A DNA stretch of 15,894 nt from Anaerolineae bacterium (GTDB lineage Bacteria > Chloroflexota > Anaerolineae > 4572-78 > J111). Shown one piece after another: positions 1 to 7,271 of the stretch (within the stretch, counting starts at the first letter, position 1; each line of letters opens with the position of its first letter). A program made the translations under genes and the position numbers. The notes beneath the pieces were generated by a model, which saw nothing but the letters and a program-made list of their open reading frames with translations, had not been told where the DNA came from and searched no databases. The DNA lies in contig JAKLJP010000087.1 of NCBI GenBank assembly GCA_023151115.1, forward strand, positions 1 to 15,894, in the 5' to 3' direction.

Positions 1-127
1 CCTCAAGATGAATTGACCATCCGGTTAATCCGGGAGAGGCCGCTGGGAGACGACCAGTAGATAGGTGGCGTGTGGAAGGGCAGCAATGTCCGCAGCTAAG
101 CCATACTAATGGCCGAAGGCTTAATCT
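1..127 (+). rRNA. 23S ribosomal RNA, 3' end (partial)
   Basis: The first ~127 bases read as the conserved 3' end of bacterial 23S rRNA, including the GACGACCAGTAGATAGG-like stretch near 49-66 and the CTAAGCCATACTAATGGCC-like stretch near 99-116. A 5S rRNA follows about 145 bases later in the same direction, as expected for an rRNA operon. The gene starts upstream of the window. The 3' boundary is estimated from alignment in memory to other bacterial 23S ends and may be off by several bases. Confidence 0.93.
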
Positions 128-210
128 TTTCTCAGTGTTCGTTTTGGCATCAACCCACTCGTTCTATTCGGTCTTTAGCGTGTTACCGTTCTAAGGCTGA
201 AGGCGGAGGG

Positions 211-247
211 ATGAAGGATGAAAATTCTTTTTCCTTTCATCCTTCAT
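211..247. repeat. Perfect 13-bp hairpin in the 23S-5S spacer
   Basis: ATGAAGGATGAAA (211-223) pairs perfectly with TTTCATCCTTCAT (235-247) around an 11-base loop. The flanks carry further copies of the word GGATGA or its complement. It lies in the transcribed spacer, so it could be an RNA-processing stem. It also looks like the other word-type palindromes scattered between genes in this window. Confidence 0.75.
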
Positions 248-260
248 ATTTCATCCTTTG

Positions 261-402
<142 letters not shown>

Positions 403-432
403 TTCGCCCCTTGCTATGTTTTCTACCCTGTG

Positions 433-450
433 TTACAATAACTATTGTAA
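433..450. promoter_or_regulatory. Small perfect inverted repeat upstream of the CorC-like gene
   Basis: TTACAAT-AACT-ATTGTAA is a perfect 7-bp inverted repeat with a 4-base loop. It sits between the rRNA terminator and the -10 of the next gene, about 80 bases before that gene's start codon. It could be a protein-binding site. No regulator is suggested by the sequence itself, and a chance AT-rich palindrome is possible. Confidence 0.3.
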
Positions 451-492
451 TTAACCTGCTCAAACCCACCATTCTCAAATTCACCACTTGAT

Positions 493-498
493 TATAAT
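493..498 (+). promoter_or_regulatory. Candidate -10 box for the CorC-like gene
   Basis: A perfect TATAAT lies 30 bases before the start codon, giving a predicted leader of about 23 bases. The hexamer 17 bases upstream (CATTCT, 470-475) is a poor -35, so the promoter may depend on an activator, or the match may be chance. Confidence 0.45.
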
Positions 499-527
499 TT
501 ATATCTTGAATCTTTTATTGCGGAGTT

Positions 528-1913
528 ATGTTAGATCCTGCGAGTTTTACGCCTGTTATTATCCTTGTCGTTTTATTGATTATTCACGCTTTCTTCGCAG
601 CGGCGAAGGAAGCTATTGTCTCAACACGAAAATCGAGACGTTTACAGCTTATTGAAGAAGGTAATTCGGCTGCAGAATTGGTGAATGCTCTAGCCGAGGA
701 TGCCACCCGCTTATTAACCACCGAGCAGTTGATCCTCAAATTTGTCGGCTTCTTCTTTATCGGCTTTGCTGCTTTTGTTTATACTTTACCCGTGGCCGAA
801 AATTTGGGCATTTATAGTTTTACTTCCATGATTATTGTGACTGTAGTTACAGTGATCATTATCCTCATTTTTGGTGAGCTAATCCCTCGAGAAATTGCTC
901 GTGCTTACCCGGAACCAATAGCCCTTTGGTCAATTTACCCTTTTAATCTCTTGTCATATGTAGCTGCGCCTTTGGCCCGGCTGATTACCAAAATTGGCCG
1001 GGGATTGACCGGGCGATGGGATGAGACAGGGGATTATGGTCTGGGTACGATGACAGAAGAAGATTTGCGGACTTATGTGGATGCCGGTGAGGAAGGCGGC
1101 TTGCTTAAGGAAGAAGAAAAAGAGATGATTTATTCTATCTTCGACTTGGGTGATACCTCAGCCCGGGAGATTATGGTGCCGCGGATTGATGTGGTGGCCG
1201 TTGAGGCTGACATGCCGGTGAGTGAGGCACTTGATCTTATTTTGGAGGCAGGTCATTCGCGTGTCCCTGTTTATGACGATAATATTGATAATATTATTGG
1301 GATTCTGTACGCCAAAGATTTGTTGGCCCACTGGCGGAATGGCGGCGAGCCGCGCCCGGTGCGTGGTTTGGAGCGAGAAGTTTATTATGTGCCTGAAACT
1401 AAGCCGGTAAGTGACTTGCTGCGTGAACTCCAATCCAAAAAGGTGCATATTGCTATTGTTGTAGATGAATATGGTGGCACGGCTGGCCTGGTCACAATTG
1501 AGGACATTTTGGAAGAAATTGTTGGCGAGATTCAGGATGAGTATGATGCCGAAGAGTTTTATATGGATCGAATCTCCGACGATGAGTATATCTTTAGCGC
1601 CCGGATGGATTTGGATGACGTCAATGATATTATGTCGGTAGAGTTGCCGACGGATGAGAGCGATACTTTAGGAGGGTTGGTTTATTCCATTCTGGGGCGG
1701 GTACCCGCCGTAGGTGACGCCGTGGATGTGGCCGATTTACATTTGACCGTGCTGGAGGTTGAAGGTCGCCGGATTGTAAAGGTGAAAGCACAACGGATAG
1801 AACCGGAAGAGGGAAATGGCCATAAACAGACCAACAAGGAAAAGAATGAGACAGTAGCGCCCAAAAAATCAGCCTCATTTGTAAATAATCCGCGCAATGT
1901 CACCTCCCCGTGA
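528..1913 (+). CDS. CorC/HlyC-family membrane protein (DUF21, CBS pair, CorC_HlyC domain)
   Basis: An inner-membrane protein of 461 residues with the complete family architecture. The N-terminal DUF21 membrane domain (about 1-190) has hydrophobic segments near 8-26, 70-88, 95-118 and 130-150, and the typical FGELIPREIA motif. A CBS pair (about 210-335) follows, with REIMVPR opening the first repeat and DEYGGTAGLVTIEDILEE in the second. The CorC_HlyC accessory domain (about 345-425) includes SDTLGGLVY. Relatives are linked to Mg2+ or Co2+ efflux or resistance, and the CBS pair usually senses adenine nucleotides. The old name hemolysin is misleading. The start is ATG with CGGAG only two bases upstream. 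The charged C-terminal tail (about 430-461) is not conserved in the family. A deaminase gene follows after 57 bases, probably cotranscribed. The transported ion cannot be told from sequence. Confidence 0.93.
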   Translation: MLDPASFTPVIILVVLLIIHAFFAAAKEAIVSTRKSRRLQLIEEGNSAAELVNALAEDATRLLTTEQLILKFVGFFFIGFAAFVYTLPVAENLGIYSFTSMIIVTVVTVIIILIFGELIPREIARAYPEPIALWSIYPFNLLSYVAAPLARLITKIGRGLTGRWDETGDYGLGTMTEEDLRTYVDAGEEGGLLKEEEKEMIYSIFDLGDTSAREIMVPRIDVVAVEADMPVSEALDLILEAGHSRVPVYDDNIDNIIGILYAKDLLAHWRNGGEPRPVRGLEREVYYVPETKPVSDLLRELQSKKVHIAIVVDEYGGTAGLVTIEDILEEIVGEIQDEYDAEEFYMDRISDDEYIFSARMDLDDVNDIMSVELPTDESDTLGGLVYSILGRVPAVGDAVDVADLHLTVLEVEGRRIVKVKAQRIEPEEGNGHKQTNKEKNETVAPKKSASFVNNPRNVTSP

Positions 1914-1970
1914 GCGAGTTATCCACTATCCGTATTATCTTATCACCCCCCTACAAGCCGTAGGACAGAG

Positions 1971-2384
1971 ATGAACAATTTACAAAAAACACCTCAATGG
2001 GATAATCTGCTCAAATTGGCCATTAAAGCCAGAGAAAATTCTTATTCACCCTATTCTCATTACAAAGTTGGGGCAGCATTGCTGACGACGAGTGGTAAAA
2101 CTTTTACCGGCTGCAATATTGAAAATGCCGCTTACACCCCCTCTAATTGCGCCGAGCGCACGGCTGTTTTCAAAGCTGTGTCCGAAGGAGAACAAGATTT
2201 TGCCGCTATTGCGGTCGCTACCAGCAATGGGGTGGCCCCCTGTGGGGTTTGTCGCCAGGTGATGCGCGAGTTTGCGCCAAATTTGACCATCATTTTGGGC
2301 GACATCAAGGGCAATTATCGAGTGGTCAGTCTCACCGATTTGCTGCCGGATAGCTTCGGGCCGGAAAATCTAGAGACAGACTAA
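1971..2384 (+). CDS. cdd: Cytidine deaminase
   Basis: A cytosolic pyrimidine-salvage enzyme that deaminates cytidine and deoxycytidine to uridine and deoxyuridine. The 137-residue length is that of the small homotetrameric class. Zinc ligands are visible as C60 in the CAERTA motif and C91 and C94 in PCGVCRQ. E62 is the catalytic proton shuttle. The nucleoside-binding NIENAAY motif sits at 49-55 and SPYSHYKVGAAL at 26-37. The start ATG is preceded by a weak AGGACAGAG. It lies 57 bases after the CorC-like gene in the same direction and converges with the deacetylase gene, leaving only 25 bases between stops and no clear terminator. In many bacteria cdd is next to era, recO and glyQS, and those last two genes occur further along this window. 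Confidence 0.96.
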   Translation: MNNLQKTPQWDNLLKLAIKARENSYSPYSHYKVGAALLTTSGKTFTGCNIENAAYTPSNCAERTAVFKAVSEGEQDFAAIAVATSNGVAPCGVCRQVMREFAPNLTIILGDIKGNYRVVSLTDLLPDSFGPENLETD

Positions 2385-2409
2385 ATCCCCGGTTTAATAG
2401 TAGTCATGT

Positions 2410-3279
2410 TTATCTCTCCCTCCTTTCTTCACCCCTGATCTGGTTAATCCGCTGAATAACATCCTGAGCAAAGCGATGGAGATAGCCTTCAACGTAAGCT
2501 GTAATATTCAGGGATATATCCTCAATGAGCGGCGTTAGGTCCATGGCAAAGCTCAGCCCGGTGGACAGGTCGGTCTGGTGGGAAGCGTGGTAGGTGGCGT
2601 GAGCGCGCCGCCGGCCCATTGTGGCTAAATCATAGCGCTTGCCGCCGCTCACCTGGGAGTCGAACACTCCGACCAGGGTGGTTTGCAGGTTGTCGTGGTC
2701 TGAACAGTTGAAGACCACTTTATCCTCGTCCACCATCCAATCCAGGTCACGCCAGACCTCGCAGCCGTACAGCTTTTGTGGCCGCTCTGACTGGGGCAGG
2801 CTGCGAATGGCCTCGATGACTTTAAGGGCCACGCCGATGTGGGTTGGGTGCCTGTCGGCCAGGTTGTGGGTGTAGACGACTTCGGGCCGGGCGACTTGCA
2901 GCAGTTGGGTTATATCTTCGACCGGCTGCCCGTTGGTTCCATCTTTGACCGCACTGCTGGGGTAATCGAGCAGAATTTGGGCGGCATATTCGCCGATGAC
3001 GGCGGCTTTTTGCTGTTCTTTGTTGCGGACGGCCCACATTTGCTCGTCGTTGTAATTTTGGTAGATACCGCTGCGGGGCGAGCCGCGCCCGTCGGTAACG
3101 ACAACGCCGGTAAACCACCGGTCCTGGCGCTGAAAACATCGCAGGATGCCCTCAATGGCCATGATTTCCAGGTCATCCTGGTGCGCGCCCAGGGCCATGT
3201 GGGTGGTGCGGGCCAAAGCTGCTGCGATGGGGAGGCCATCGGGGATAAAAATTTGGGCAGTGCTGCGGTTGAATTTCAT
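2410..3279 (-). CDS. PIG-L/LmbE-family zinc deacetylase
   Basis: A 289-residue member of the PIG-L/LmbE fold, whose characterised members remove N-acetyl groups from sugar conjugates (for example MshB, BshB and chitobiose deacetylases). The signature GAHQDDLE at 31-38 supplies H33 and D36 as likely zinc ligands and D35 as likely general base. RHPTH at 143-147 supplies H144 and the third metal ligand H147. The sequence TDGRGSPRSG (62-71) is also typical. A good Shine-Dalgarno (AGGAAG) precedes the ATG. It is last in a minus-strand cluster behind a ROK-fold protein and a ROK repressor, 155 bases downstream of the former, with a palindromic repeat in the gap. The context suggests amino-sugar handling, but the substrate is not readable from sequence. 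Confidence 0.9.
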   Translation of the reverse strand: MKFNRSTAQIFIPDGLPIAAALARTTHMALGAHQDDLEIMAIEGILRCFQRQDRWFTGVVVTDGRGSPRSGIYQNYNDEQMWAVRNKEQQKAAVIGEYAAQILLDYPSSAVKDGTNGQPVEDITQLLQVARPEVVYTHNLADRHPTHIGVALKVIEAIRSLPQSERPQKLYGCEVWRDLDWMVDEDKVVFNCSDHDNLQTTLVGVFDSQVSGGKRYDLATMGRRRAHATYHASHQTDLSTGLSFAMDLTPLIEDISLNITAYVEGYLHRFAQDVIQRINQIRGEERRER

Positions 3280-3300
3280 GGGTTCTTCCTCACACTTTTA

Positions 3301-3404
3301 ATCACGAATGACACTAATGGACCAATAACACGAATTTTTAATGAACCCTTACCAAATTGTTCGTGAAATTCGTTAAATTTGTGTTATTCGTGATAAGAAT
3401 TTAG
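3301..3404. repeat. Nested palindromic intergenic repeat, copy 1
   Basis: ATCACGAAT (3301-3309) pairs with ATTCGTGAT (3386-3394), and inside it ACGAATTT (3330-3337) pairs with AAATTCGT (3366-3373). The right part (3360-3404) recurs, with changes, at 4954-4998 in the next gap of the same cluster. It lies between the stop of the ROK-fold gene and the start of the deacetylase gene, so it would be transcribed in any shared mRNA. Confidence 0.7.
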
Positions 3405-3434
3405 ACCTCATTCGCAAAATGTCAGGTGGCTGGA

Positions 3435-4826
3435 TTACTGAATCGCCGGCAAGCTGGCGGCGGCGATGGATTGGCCCACCCGCCGGCTCTTTTCATCGGG
3501 TAAATGCAAGGTGATTTGCCGGGCCAGTTCTGGGAACTCGGTCGTCAAGACTTCATTGGCCCCGTCTAGCAGCAAAAGGCCACCCTGACCGGAAGTGCAG
3601 CGACCTAAAACGAGGACGTGTTTCAACTGATAAAAGTCAGCGTAGTGAGCGATGCCGTAACCCAGGTAGTAGCCCATACTTTGCCAGATTTTGGTCGCTC
3701 CAGGATGCCCTGCTTCCAGCTTTTCCTGCACCAGCTTGAGCCGGGCCGCATCGGTAATATCGCTCGGCAGGTCAATTCCCACTTTGGGGGCCAGGCGAAA
3801 GACACACTGCTGTGAGAAATAAAGCGCGCCGCAGCCTTTATCGCCCGACCATTCATCCATCGGGGCGGTGGGACTATAGTCAACCGGCGCGAAAGCTAAT
3901 TCGTTGAGCCAGCCGGTAATATTGCCCTGCGGGGTTACGTAGCCTGCTGCTTCACTGGAACCCAGGGCGATACCCAGCACAGCGTTATCTTCCAGCGACA
4001 TCGAGCCGGCCAGAGCGGTCACTTCGCCATCGTTGACAATCTCCAGCGGCACGCCCACTTCCTGGCGGATGCGCAGAAACATATTTCTGACTTCGTCAAA
4101 TCGCTCGGCGGGGATGCCCCGAAAGAGAGAGGCGACCATTGCCCGGTTATTGATATAAACACCGGCTGAACTGCCGCCAATCGCATCCACGCGAGGCATT
4201 TTGATAGCGGCCATTTTCAAGGCGTTCATAATATGCTCATAGTGGTAGCGGGGGTCGGTTTGGTGGCGCGGCTCCCAGACAATCTCTTCGCTAAAGACTG
4301 CCTCGCCCTCCACTACCGCCGAAACCTTGAGATCAGACGCGCCCAAATCAAAGCCGATGCGGCAGCCGTCCAGGTGGCGGCCTAAAGCTTGCTCGTTTTC
4401 CCTTTCAGCCGGAACGTCGGCGGCGGCACAGGGAACCACCGTAAATGCTTGCTGATAGACGCTTTCCCCCATAAAATGAAAATCGAAAGCGCGCGGGCCA
4501 TCTGGGGCATAACACTGCTTAAGATGAGCGCCGATAGAAGGCGGCCCGCCCACATAAATTTTCCAGCCGCCGCGCTGCCATAATAAAAATTTAAGGAGTC
4601 GCTCGGCATACATCAGATTAGCTTCGGCTTGGAGATGATTTTCGGCAAAAACTCGCGTTTCAAAGCGGGAAAGCGCGCTATCGGCTCGCTCTAAACCAAA
4701 CACCAGCGGTACATCTGCCTGGCTTTGTGCGACAGCTTTTCTAAAGGCGCGATTAGCCAAGACAGCCGGGCAAAAATCTTTGTCGAGGGGTGGCGCTAAT
4801 TTTGGTTTTACCAGTCGAAAGGTCAT
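3435..4826 (-). CDS. Atypical ROK-fold sugar kinase-like protein with N-terminal extension
   Basis: A 463-residue protein with two parts. Residues 1-153 form an extension that I cannot assign to a domain. Residues 155-463 look like a ROK (repressor, ORF, kinase) actin-like fold. GFDLGASDLKVSAV (158-171) is the phosphate-binding loop, IVNDGEVTALAG (263-274) holds D266 at the catalytic Asp position, and LGIALGSSEAAG (284-295) is the second Gly-rich loop. Canonical ROK proteins have a zinc site built from GH and CxCGxxGC. Here the matching region reads WSGDKGCGALYFS (326-338) with no such motif. Sugar phosphorylation is therefore plausible but not assured. The ATG is preceded by AAAAGG. The gene has its own strong promoter and a site resembling the one before the ROK repressor gene, so it is probably controlled by that repressor. 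Confidence 0.72.
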   Translation of the reverse strand: MTFRLVKPKLAPPLDKDFCPAVLANRAFRKAVAQSQADVPLVFGLERADSALSRFETRVFAENHLQAEANLMYAERLLKFLLWQRGGWKIYVGGPPSIGAHLKQCYAPDGPRAFDFHFMGESVYQQAFTVVPCAAADVPAERENEQALGRHLDGCRIGFDLGASDLKVSAVVEGEAVFSEEIVWEPRHQTDPRYHYEHIMNALKMAAIKMPRVDAIGGSSAGVYINNRAMVASLFRGIPAERFDEVRNMFLRIRQEVGVPLEIVNDGEVTALAGSMSLEDNAVLGIALGSSEAAGYVTPQGNITGWLNELAFAPVDYSPTAPMDEWSGDKGCGALYFSQQCVFRLAPKVGIDLPSDITDAARLKLVQEKLEAGHPGATKIWQSMGYYLGYGIAHYADFYQLKHVLVLGRCTSGQGGLLLLDGANEVLTTEFPELARQITLHLPDEKSRRVGQSIAAASLPAIQ

Positions 4827-4864
4827 CCCATTACCTTTTCCAAGATTATCAAAACTTAATAAGT

Positions 4865-4891
4865 TAAGTTAATTTACTAAGTTGACTATAG
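4865..4891 (-). promoter_or_regulatory. Probable ROK operator before the ROK-fold gene
   Basis: On the plus strand this 27-base site opens with TAAGTTAATT and ends with ACTATAG. The site at 6265-6291, before the repressor gene, has identical ends and the same length. On the minus strand it covers the -10 and the predicted transcription start. A separate perfect palindrome AACTTA-A-TAAGTT overlaps it at 4854-4866. A repressor bound here would block the promoter; this role is inferred. Confidence 0.6.
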
Positions 4892-4913
4892 CCTATCTGC
4901 CCCGATTTGTCAA
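4885..4913 (-). promoter_or_regulatory. Sigma-70 type promoter of the ROK-fold gene
   Basis: Read on the minus strand, TTGACA (4913-4908) is separated by exactly 17 bases from TATAGT (4890-4885). This is a near-consensus promoter. The predicted start is near 4878, giving a leader of about 52 bases to the ATG at 4826. The -10 is part of the likely operator. Confidence 0.75.
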
Positions 4914-4953
4914 GATTAAATTCACATAAAACGGATTTACCACCAGAAAAATA

Positions 4954-4998
4954 TTCGTAAAATTCATTTATTCGAGCCATTCGTGATGAAAATTTTAG
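4954..4998. repeat. Intergenic repeat, copy 2
   Basis: This 45-base stretch resembles 3360-3404: both begin TTCGT, share AAATTC and ATTCGTGAT, and end in AATTT followed by AG or TAG. One single-base length difference is needed to align them. It sits between the end of the ROK repressor gene and the promoter of the ROK-fold gene. Only half of the palindrome seen in copy 1 is evident here. Confidence 0.6.
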
Positions 4999-5051
4999 AT
5001 TCGGCAAAAAGCTTCCAGTAGTGAATAAAATGGAGGGAAAATGAGGAGATT

Positions 5052-6251
5052 CTAAATCAGGCTCAGTTCGTAGGTTAAGATGAGAGCTGCGGCCCCCAGG
5101 ATCACAATTTCCTGGCCCAAGCGGCTCAGGCTCACCTGGGTTTCATCGGCCAGCATGCTCATGGCCCGCTGTTTCATTTCTTGGCGGATGGGTTCCAATA
5201 GTGGTTCGCCAAAACGAGCGACCCTCCCACCAATCAGGATGGATTGAATATTTAAAGTTCCGACGAGATTGGCTACAGCCACACCCAAATAGTGGCCCAC
5301 TTCGGCCATAATTTGCCGGACTTCTTCGTCGCCGGCCTCGAAGGCTTGAATAACGACATCGGTGGTGATGGCTTCAGGGCTGGGAGCAAACTGGTGAAGC
5401 AGAGAATGGGGATTTGCTTGGGCAACAGCCCTGGCCCGCTCCACGATAAAACGGCTGCTGGTCACCGTCTCCAAGCAGCCGTAATGGCCGCAACTGCACA
5501 AAGCGCCCTGTTCCACGACCCGCACGTGACCAATTTCGCCGGCCCCGGAGCCATCGCCGTAGTGCAAACGCCCGTTGAGCACAATCCCCGCGCTCACACC
5601 GCGCCCGACTTTGAGGATAATCAAATTCGGCGTCTTTCGCTCCTGGCCGAAGACGTATTCGGCAACAGCCGCCACGTGGCTGTCGTTAGCCACAAAAACG
5701 GGCAGGTTGTAACGAGTCTCCAATAAGTCTCGCAGGGGTAGGTCTTGCCAGTCAAGATTCACAGCTTTACGAACGATGCCTCGTTGGGCATCCACCAGGC
5801 CGGGCGTGCCCACGCCAATGCCCAGCAGGGGCCGGGAAACAGCTGCTATCAGCCGGTCCATTAACTGGTAGACCAATTCTAAAGCAGTTTGACCGTTACC
5901 GGGCGTGACCGGCACGCTGGCCTGATAAATTATCTGGCCGCGCAGATTGATGACCGCCCCCCGAAATTCGCTGTTAGCCAGGTCAATGCCAATTAAATGG
6001 CGCGAGTCATCCACCAATCGCAGCAGCGTTGGCGGTTTGCCGCCGGCTGATGGCCCGTACCCCGTCTCTTCAACCAGCCCTTCTTCGATCAACTCAGCCA
6101 CAGTGGTCGAAACGGTCGGTGGGGTGAGGTAGGTAATGCGGGCAATATCGGCCCGGCTTACCTCACGATGATCATAGATAATTTTGAGAACAAGATTTTT
6201 ATTATGAATTTTGGTTTGTTCGTGAGTGGCTTTTTGCAGGATTTTATTCAT
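5052..6251 (-). CDS. ROK-family transcriptional repressor (NagC/XylR type)
   Basis: A 399-residue sugar-responsive DNA-binding regulator. Residues about 15-80 form a winged helix-turn-helix (RADIARITYLTPPTVSTTV, 33-51, then EEGLVEETGYGPSAGGKPP as the wing). The rest is the ROK effector fold. It includes GIDLANS (88-94), VANDSHVAAVAE with D190 at the sugar-binding Asp position, and GAGEIGH (236-242). H242 with C252, C254 and C259 in CSCGHYGC forms a complete zinc site. Length matches NagC and XylR relatives (about 380-410). The ATG has only a weak upstream GGG. A palindrome starts 11 bases before the start codon, and a site with the same ends lies before the ROK-fold gene. Autoregulation and control of that neighbour are therefore likely. 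The inducer is probably a sugar or sugar phosphate, but its identity is not visible. Confidence 0.92.
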   Translation of the reverse strand: MNKILQKATHEQTKIHNKNLVLKIIYDHREVSRADIARITYLTPPTVSTTVAELIEEGLVEETGYGPSAGGKPPTLLRLVDDSRHLIGIDLANSEFRGAVINLRGQIIYQASVPVTPGNGQTALELVYQLMDRLIAAVSRPLLGIGVGTPGLVDAQRGIVRKAVNLDWQDLPLRDLLETRYNLPVFVANDSHVAAVAEYVFGQERKTPNLIILKVGRGVSAGIVLNGRLHYGDGSGAGEIGHVRVVEQGALCSCGHYGCLETVTSSRFIVERARAVAQANPHSLLHQFAPSPEAITTDVVIQAFEAGDEEVRQIMAEVGHYLGVAVANLVGTLNIQSILIGGRVARFGEPLLEPIRQEMKQRAMSMLADETQVSLSRLGQEIVILGAAALILTYELSLI

Positions 6252-6261
6252 TAGACCCGTT

Positions 6262-6291
6262 TAGTAAGTTAATTCAATTAACTAACTATAG
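6262..6291 (-). promoter_or_regulatory. Probable autoregulatory ROK operator
   Basis: AGTTAATT-C-AATTAACT (6267-6283) is a perfect 17-base palindrome. Four more base pairs match outside one mismatch, so the near-palindrome spans 6262-6288. The 27 bases 6265-6291 share both ends with 4865-4891. The site lies between the -10 region and the ATG of the ROK repressor gene. Dyad symmetry beside a ROK regulator's own start codon is typical of autoregulation. Confidence 0.72.
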
Positions 6292-6318
6292 TAAATACTA
6301 CTTTTAATGGTTTGTCAA
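6290..6318 (-). promoter_or_regulatory. Probable promoter of the ROK repressor gene
   Basis: On the minus strand, TTGACA (6318-6313) is followed after 17 bases by TTTACT (6295-6290). A better -10, TATAGT (6290-6285), would need a 22-base spacer. TATAGT is shared with the promoter of the ROK-fold gene, so which hexamer is used is uncertain. The predicted leader is about 25-32 bases and contains the operator. Confidence 0.6.
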
Positions 6319-6369
6319 GCTCAGCTTTCGGGGGGTGCATTTTATTCTTGAAACAGATTTAGCATTGCT

Positions 6370-6420
6370 GGAAGGTTGGAAGGCTGGGCAAGGCGGTAAA
6401 TTCCAACCTTCCAACCTTCC
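6370..6420. repeat. Hairpin repeat between divergent promoters
   Basis: GGAAGGTTGGAAGG (6370-6383) and CCTTCCAACCTTCC (6407-6420) form a perfect 14-bp stem with a 23-base loop. It lies between the minus-strand repressor promoter and the plus-strand recO promoter, outside both predicted transcripts. It is therefore not a terminator of either gene. It looks like a dispersed word-type palindrome. Confidence 0.75.
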
Positions 6421-6457
6421 AAATTACCGAAAACCATCTGGGCTAATTGTATTAGCC

Positions 6458-6486
6458 TTGCTCTTCCCCCCTGCCAAGAGTATAAT
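6458..6486 (+). promoter_or_regulatory. recO promoter, predicted to give a leaderless mRNA
   Basis: TTGCTC (6458-6463), a 17-base spacer and a perfect TATAAT (6481-6486) end only eight bases before the recO ATG at 6495. Transcription would start at about 6492-6495. The bases between are a C-run with no Shine-Dalgarno sequence. Confidence 0.6.
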
Positions 6487-6494
6487 CCCCCCCT

Positions 6495-7271
6495 ATGAGC
6501 AACGAACGTTTGTACCGAACCGATACGATTATTTTGCGCCGGGCCGACTTTGGGGAGGCCGACCGGCTGTTGACCGTTTTTACGCCGGAGCGGGGTAAAC
6601 TGCGGCTGCTGGCTAAAGGAGTTCGCAAAACGACTAGCCGCAAGGCCGGCCATGTCGAGCTGTTTATGCTGACCGATATGTTGGTGGCTCAGGGTCGCAC
6701 CTGGGATATTATTTCCCAGGCCGAAATTGTCGAACCGTACCGGGATTTGCGGGAAGATTTGGAGAAGACCAGTCACGCTTACTACCTGGCCGAACTGGTT
6801 GACCGCTTCACCGAGGAGCACGACCCGAACGCGCCCCTGTTTCAACTGCTGACGCTGACCTTGGCTCACTTGAGTCATTCCGATGACCCTTTTCTGGCCC
6901 TGCGCTACTTTGAACTGCATCTGCTCAGCCTGACCGGCTTTCAGCCGCAGTTGCATTTTTGCGTGACGTGTGGCGAAGCGTTGGAGCCGGTCACCAATTT
7001 TTTCCACTTTGTGGACGGCGGCGCGCTCTGTCCCCGGCACGGCGAAGCTCGCCCCAACGCCGAACCGCTGCCACTGCCGGTGCTGAAAGTGCTGCGCTAC
7101 ATGCAAACTGAGCCGTGGGAAAAGGTGGCTAAGTTGCAGATCAGTCCGGCCACCCGGCAGCAGGTTGAAACCTTGCTGTTCAATTACATCACCTTTCTGC
7201 TGGAGCGCCGCTTGAAGAGTGTCGAATTTTTGCGGCAGTTGAAGCGGGAGGGTGTAAAGCGTGATACGTGA
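6495..7271 (+). CDS. recO: DNA repair protein RecO
   Basis: RecO loads RecA onto SSB-coated DNA with RecR in the RecF pathway of recombinational repair. The 258-residue length is normal. The N-terminal OB fold (about 1-80) opens with RLYRTDTIILRRADFGEADR and contains the GKLRLLAKGVRK stretch (35-45). The helical C-terminal part holds a zinc site with C156 and C159 in FCVTCG and C179 and H182 in LCPRHG. The ATG at 6495 is the family start. There is no Shine-Dalgarno, and a consensus -10 ends eight bases upstream, so leaderless translation is likely. The last residues (about VKRDT) and the stop are encoded inside a repeat-like stretch that continues downstream, so the C-terminus has probably been altered by it. 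In many bacteria recO lies just before glyQ and glyS, which are found 2 kb on. Confidence 0.95.
   Translation: MSNERLYRTDTIILRRADFGEADRLLTVFTPERGKLRLLAKGVRKTTSRKAGHVELFMLTDMLVAQGRTWDIISQAEIVEPYRDLREDLEKTSHAYYLAELVDRFTEEHDPNAPLFQLLTLTLAHLSHSDDPFLALRYFELHLLSLTGFQPQLHFCVTCGEALEPVTNFFHFVDGGALCPRHGEARPNAEPLPLPVLKVLRYMQTEPWEKVAKLQISPATRQQVETLLFNYITFLLERRLKSVEFLRQLKREGVKRDT

Noticed and set aside
2385..2409. Intrinsic terminator between cdd and the deacetylase gene
   Set aside because: The gap is 25 bases, with only a weak imperfect pairing around CCCCGG and no T-run.
2839..3366. Plus-strand open frame of 175 codons opposite the deacetylase gene
   Set aside because: It is antisense to a gene with clear catalytic motifs, and its sequence is the complement pattern of that coding DNA.
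6342..7106. Minus-strand open frame of 254 codons opposite recO
   Set aside because: RecO on the plus strand has family motifs throughout. The antisense frame has none and runs through the 6370-6420 hairpin.
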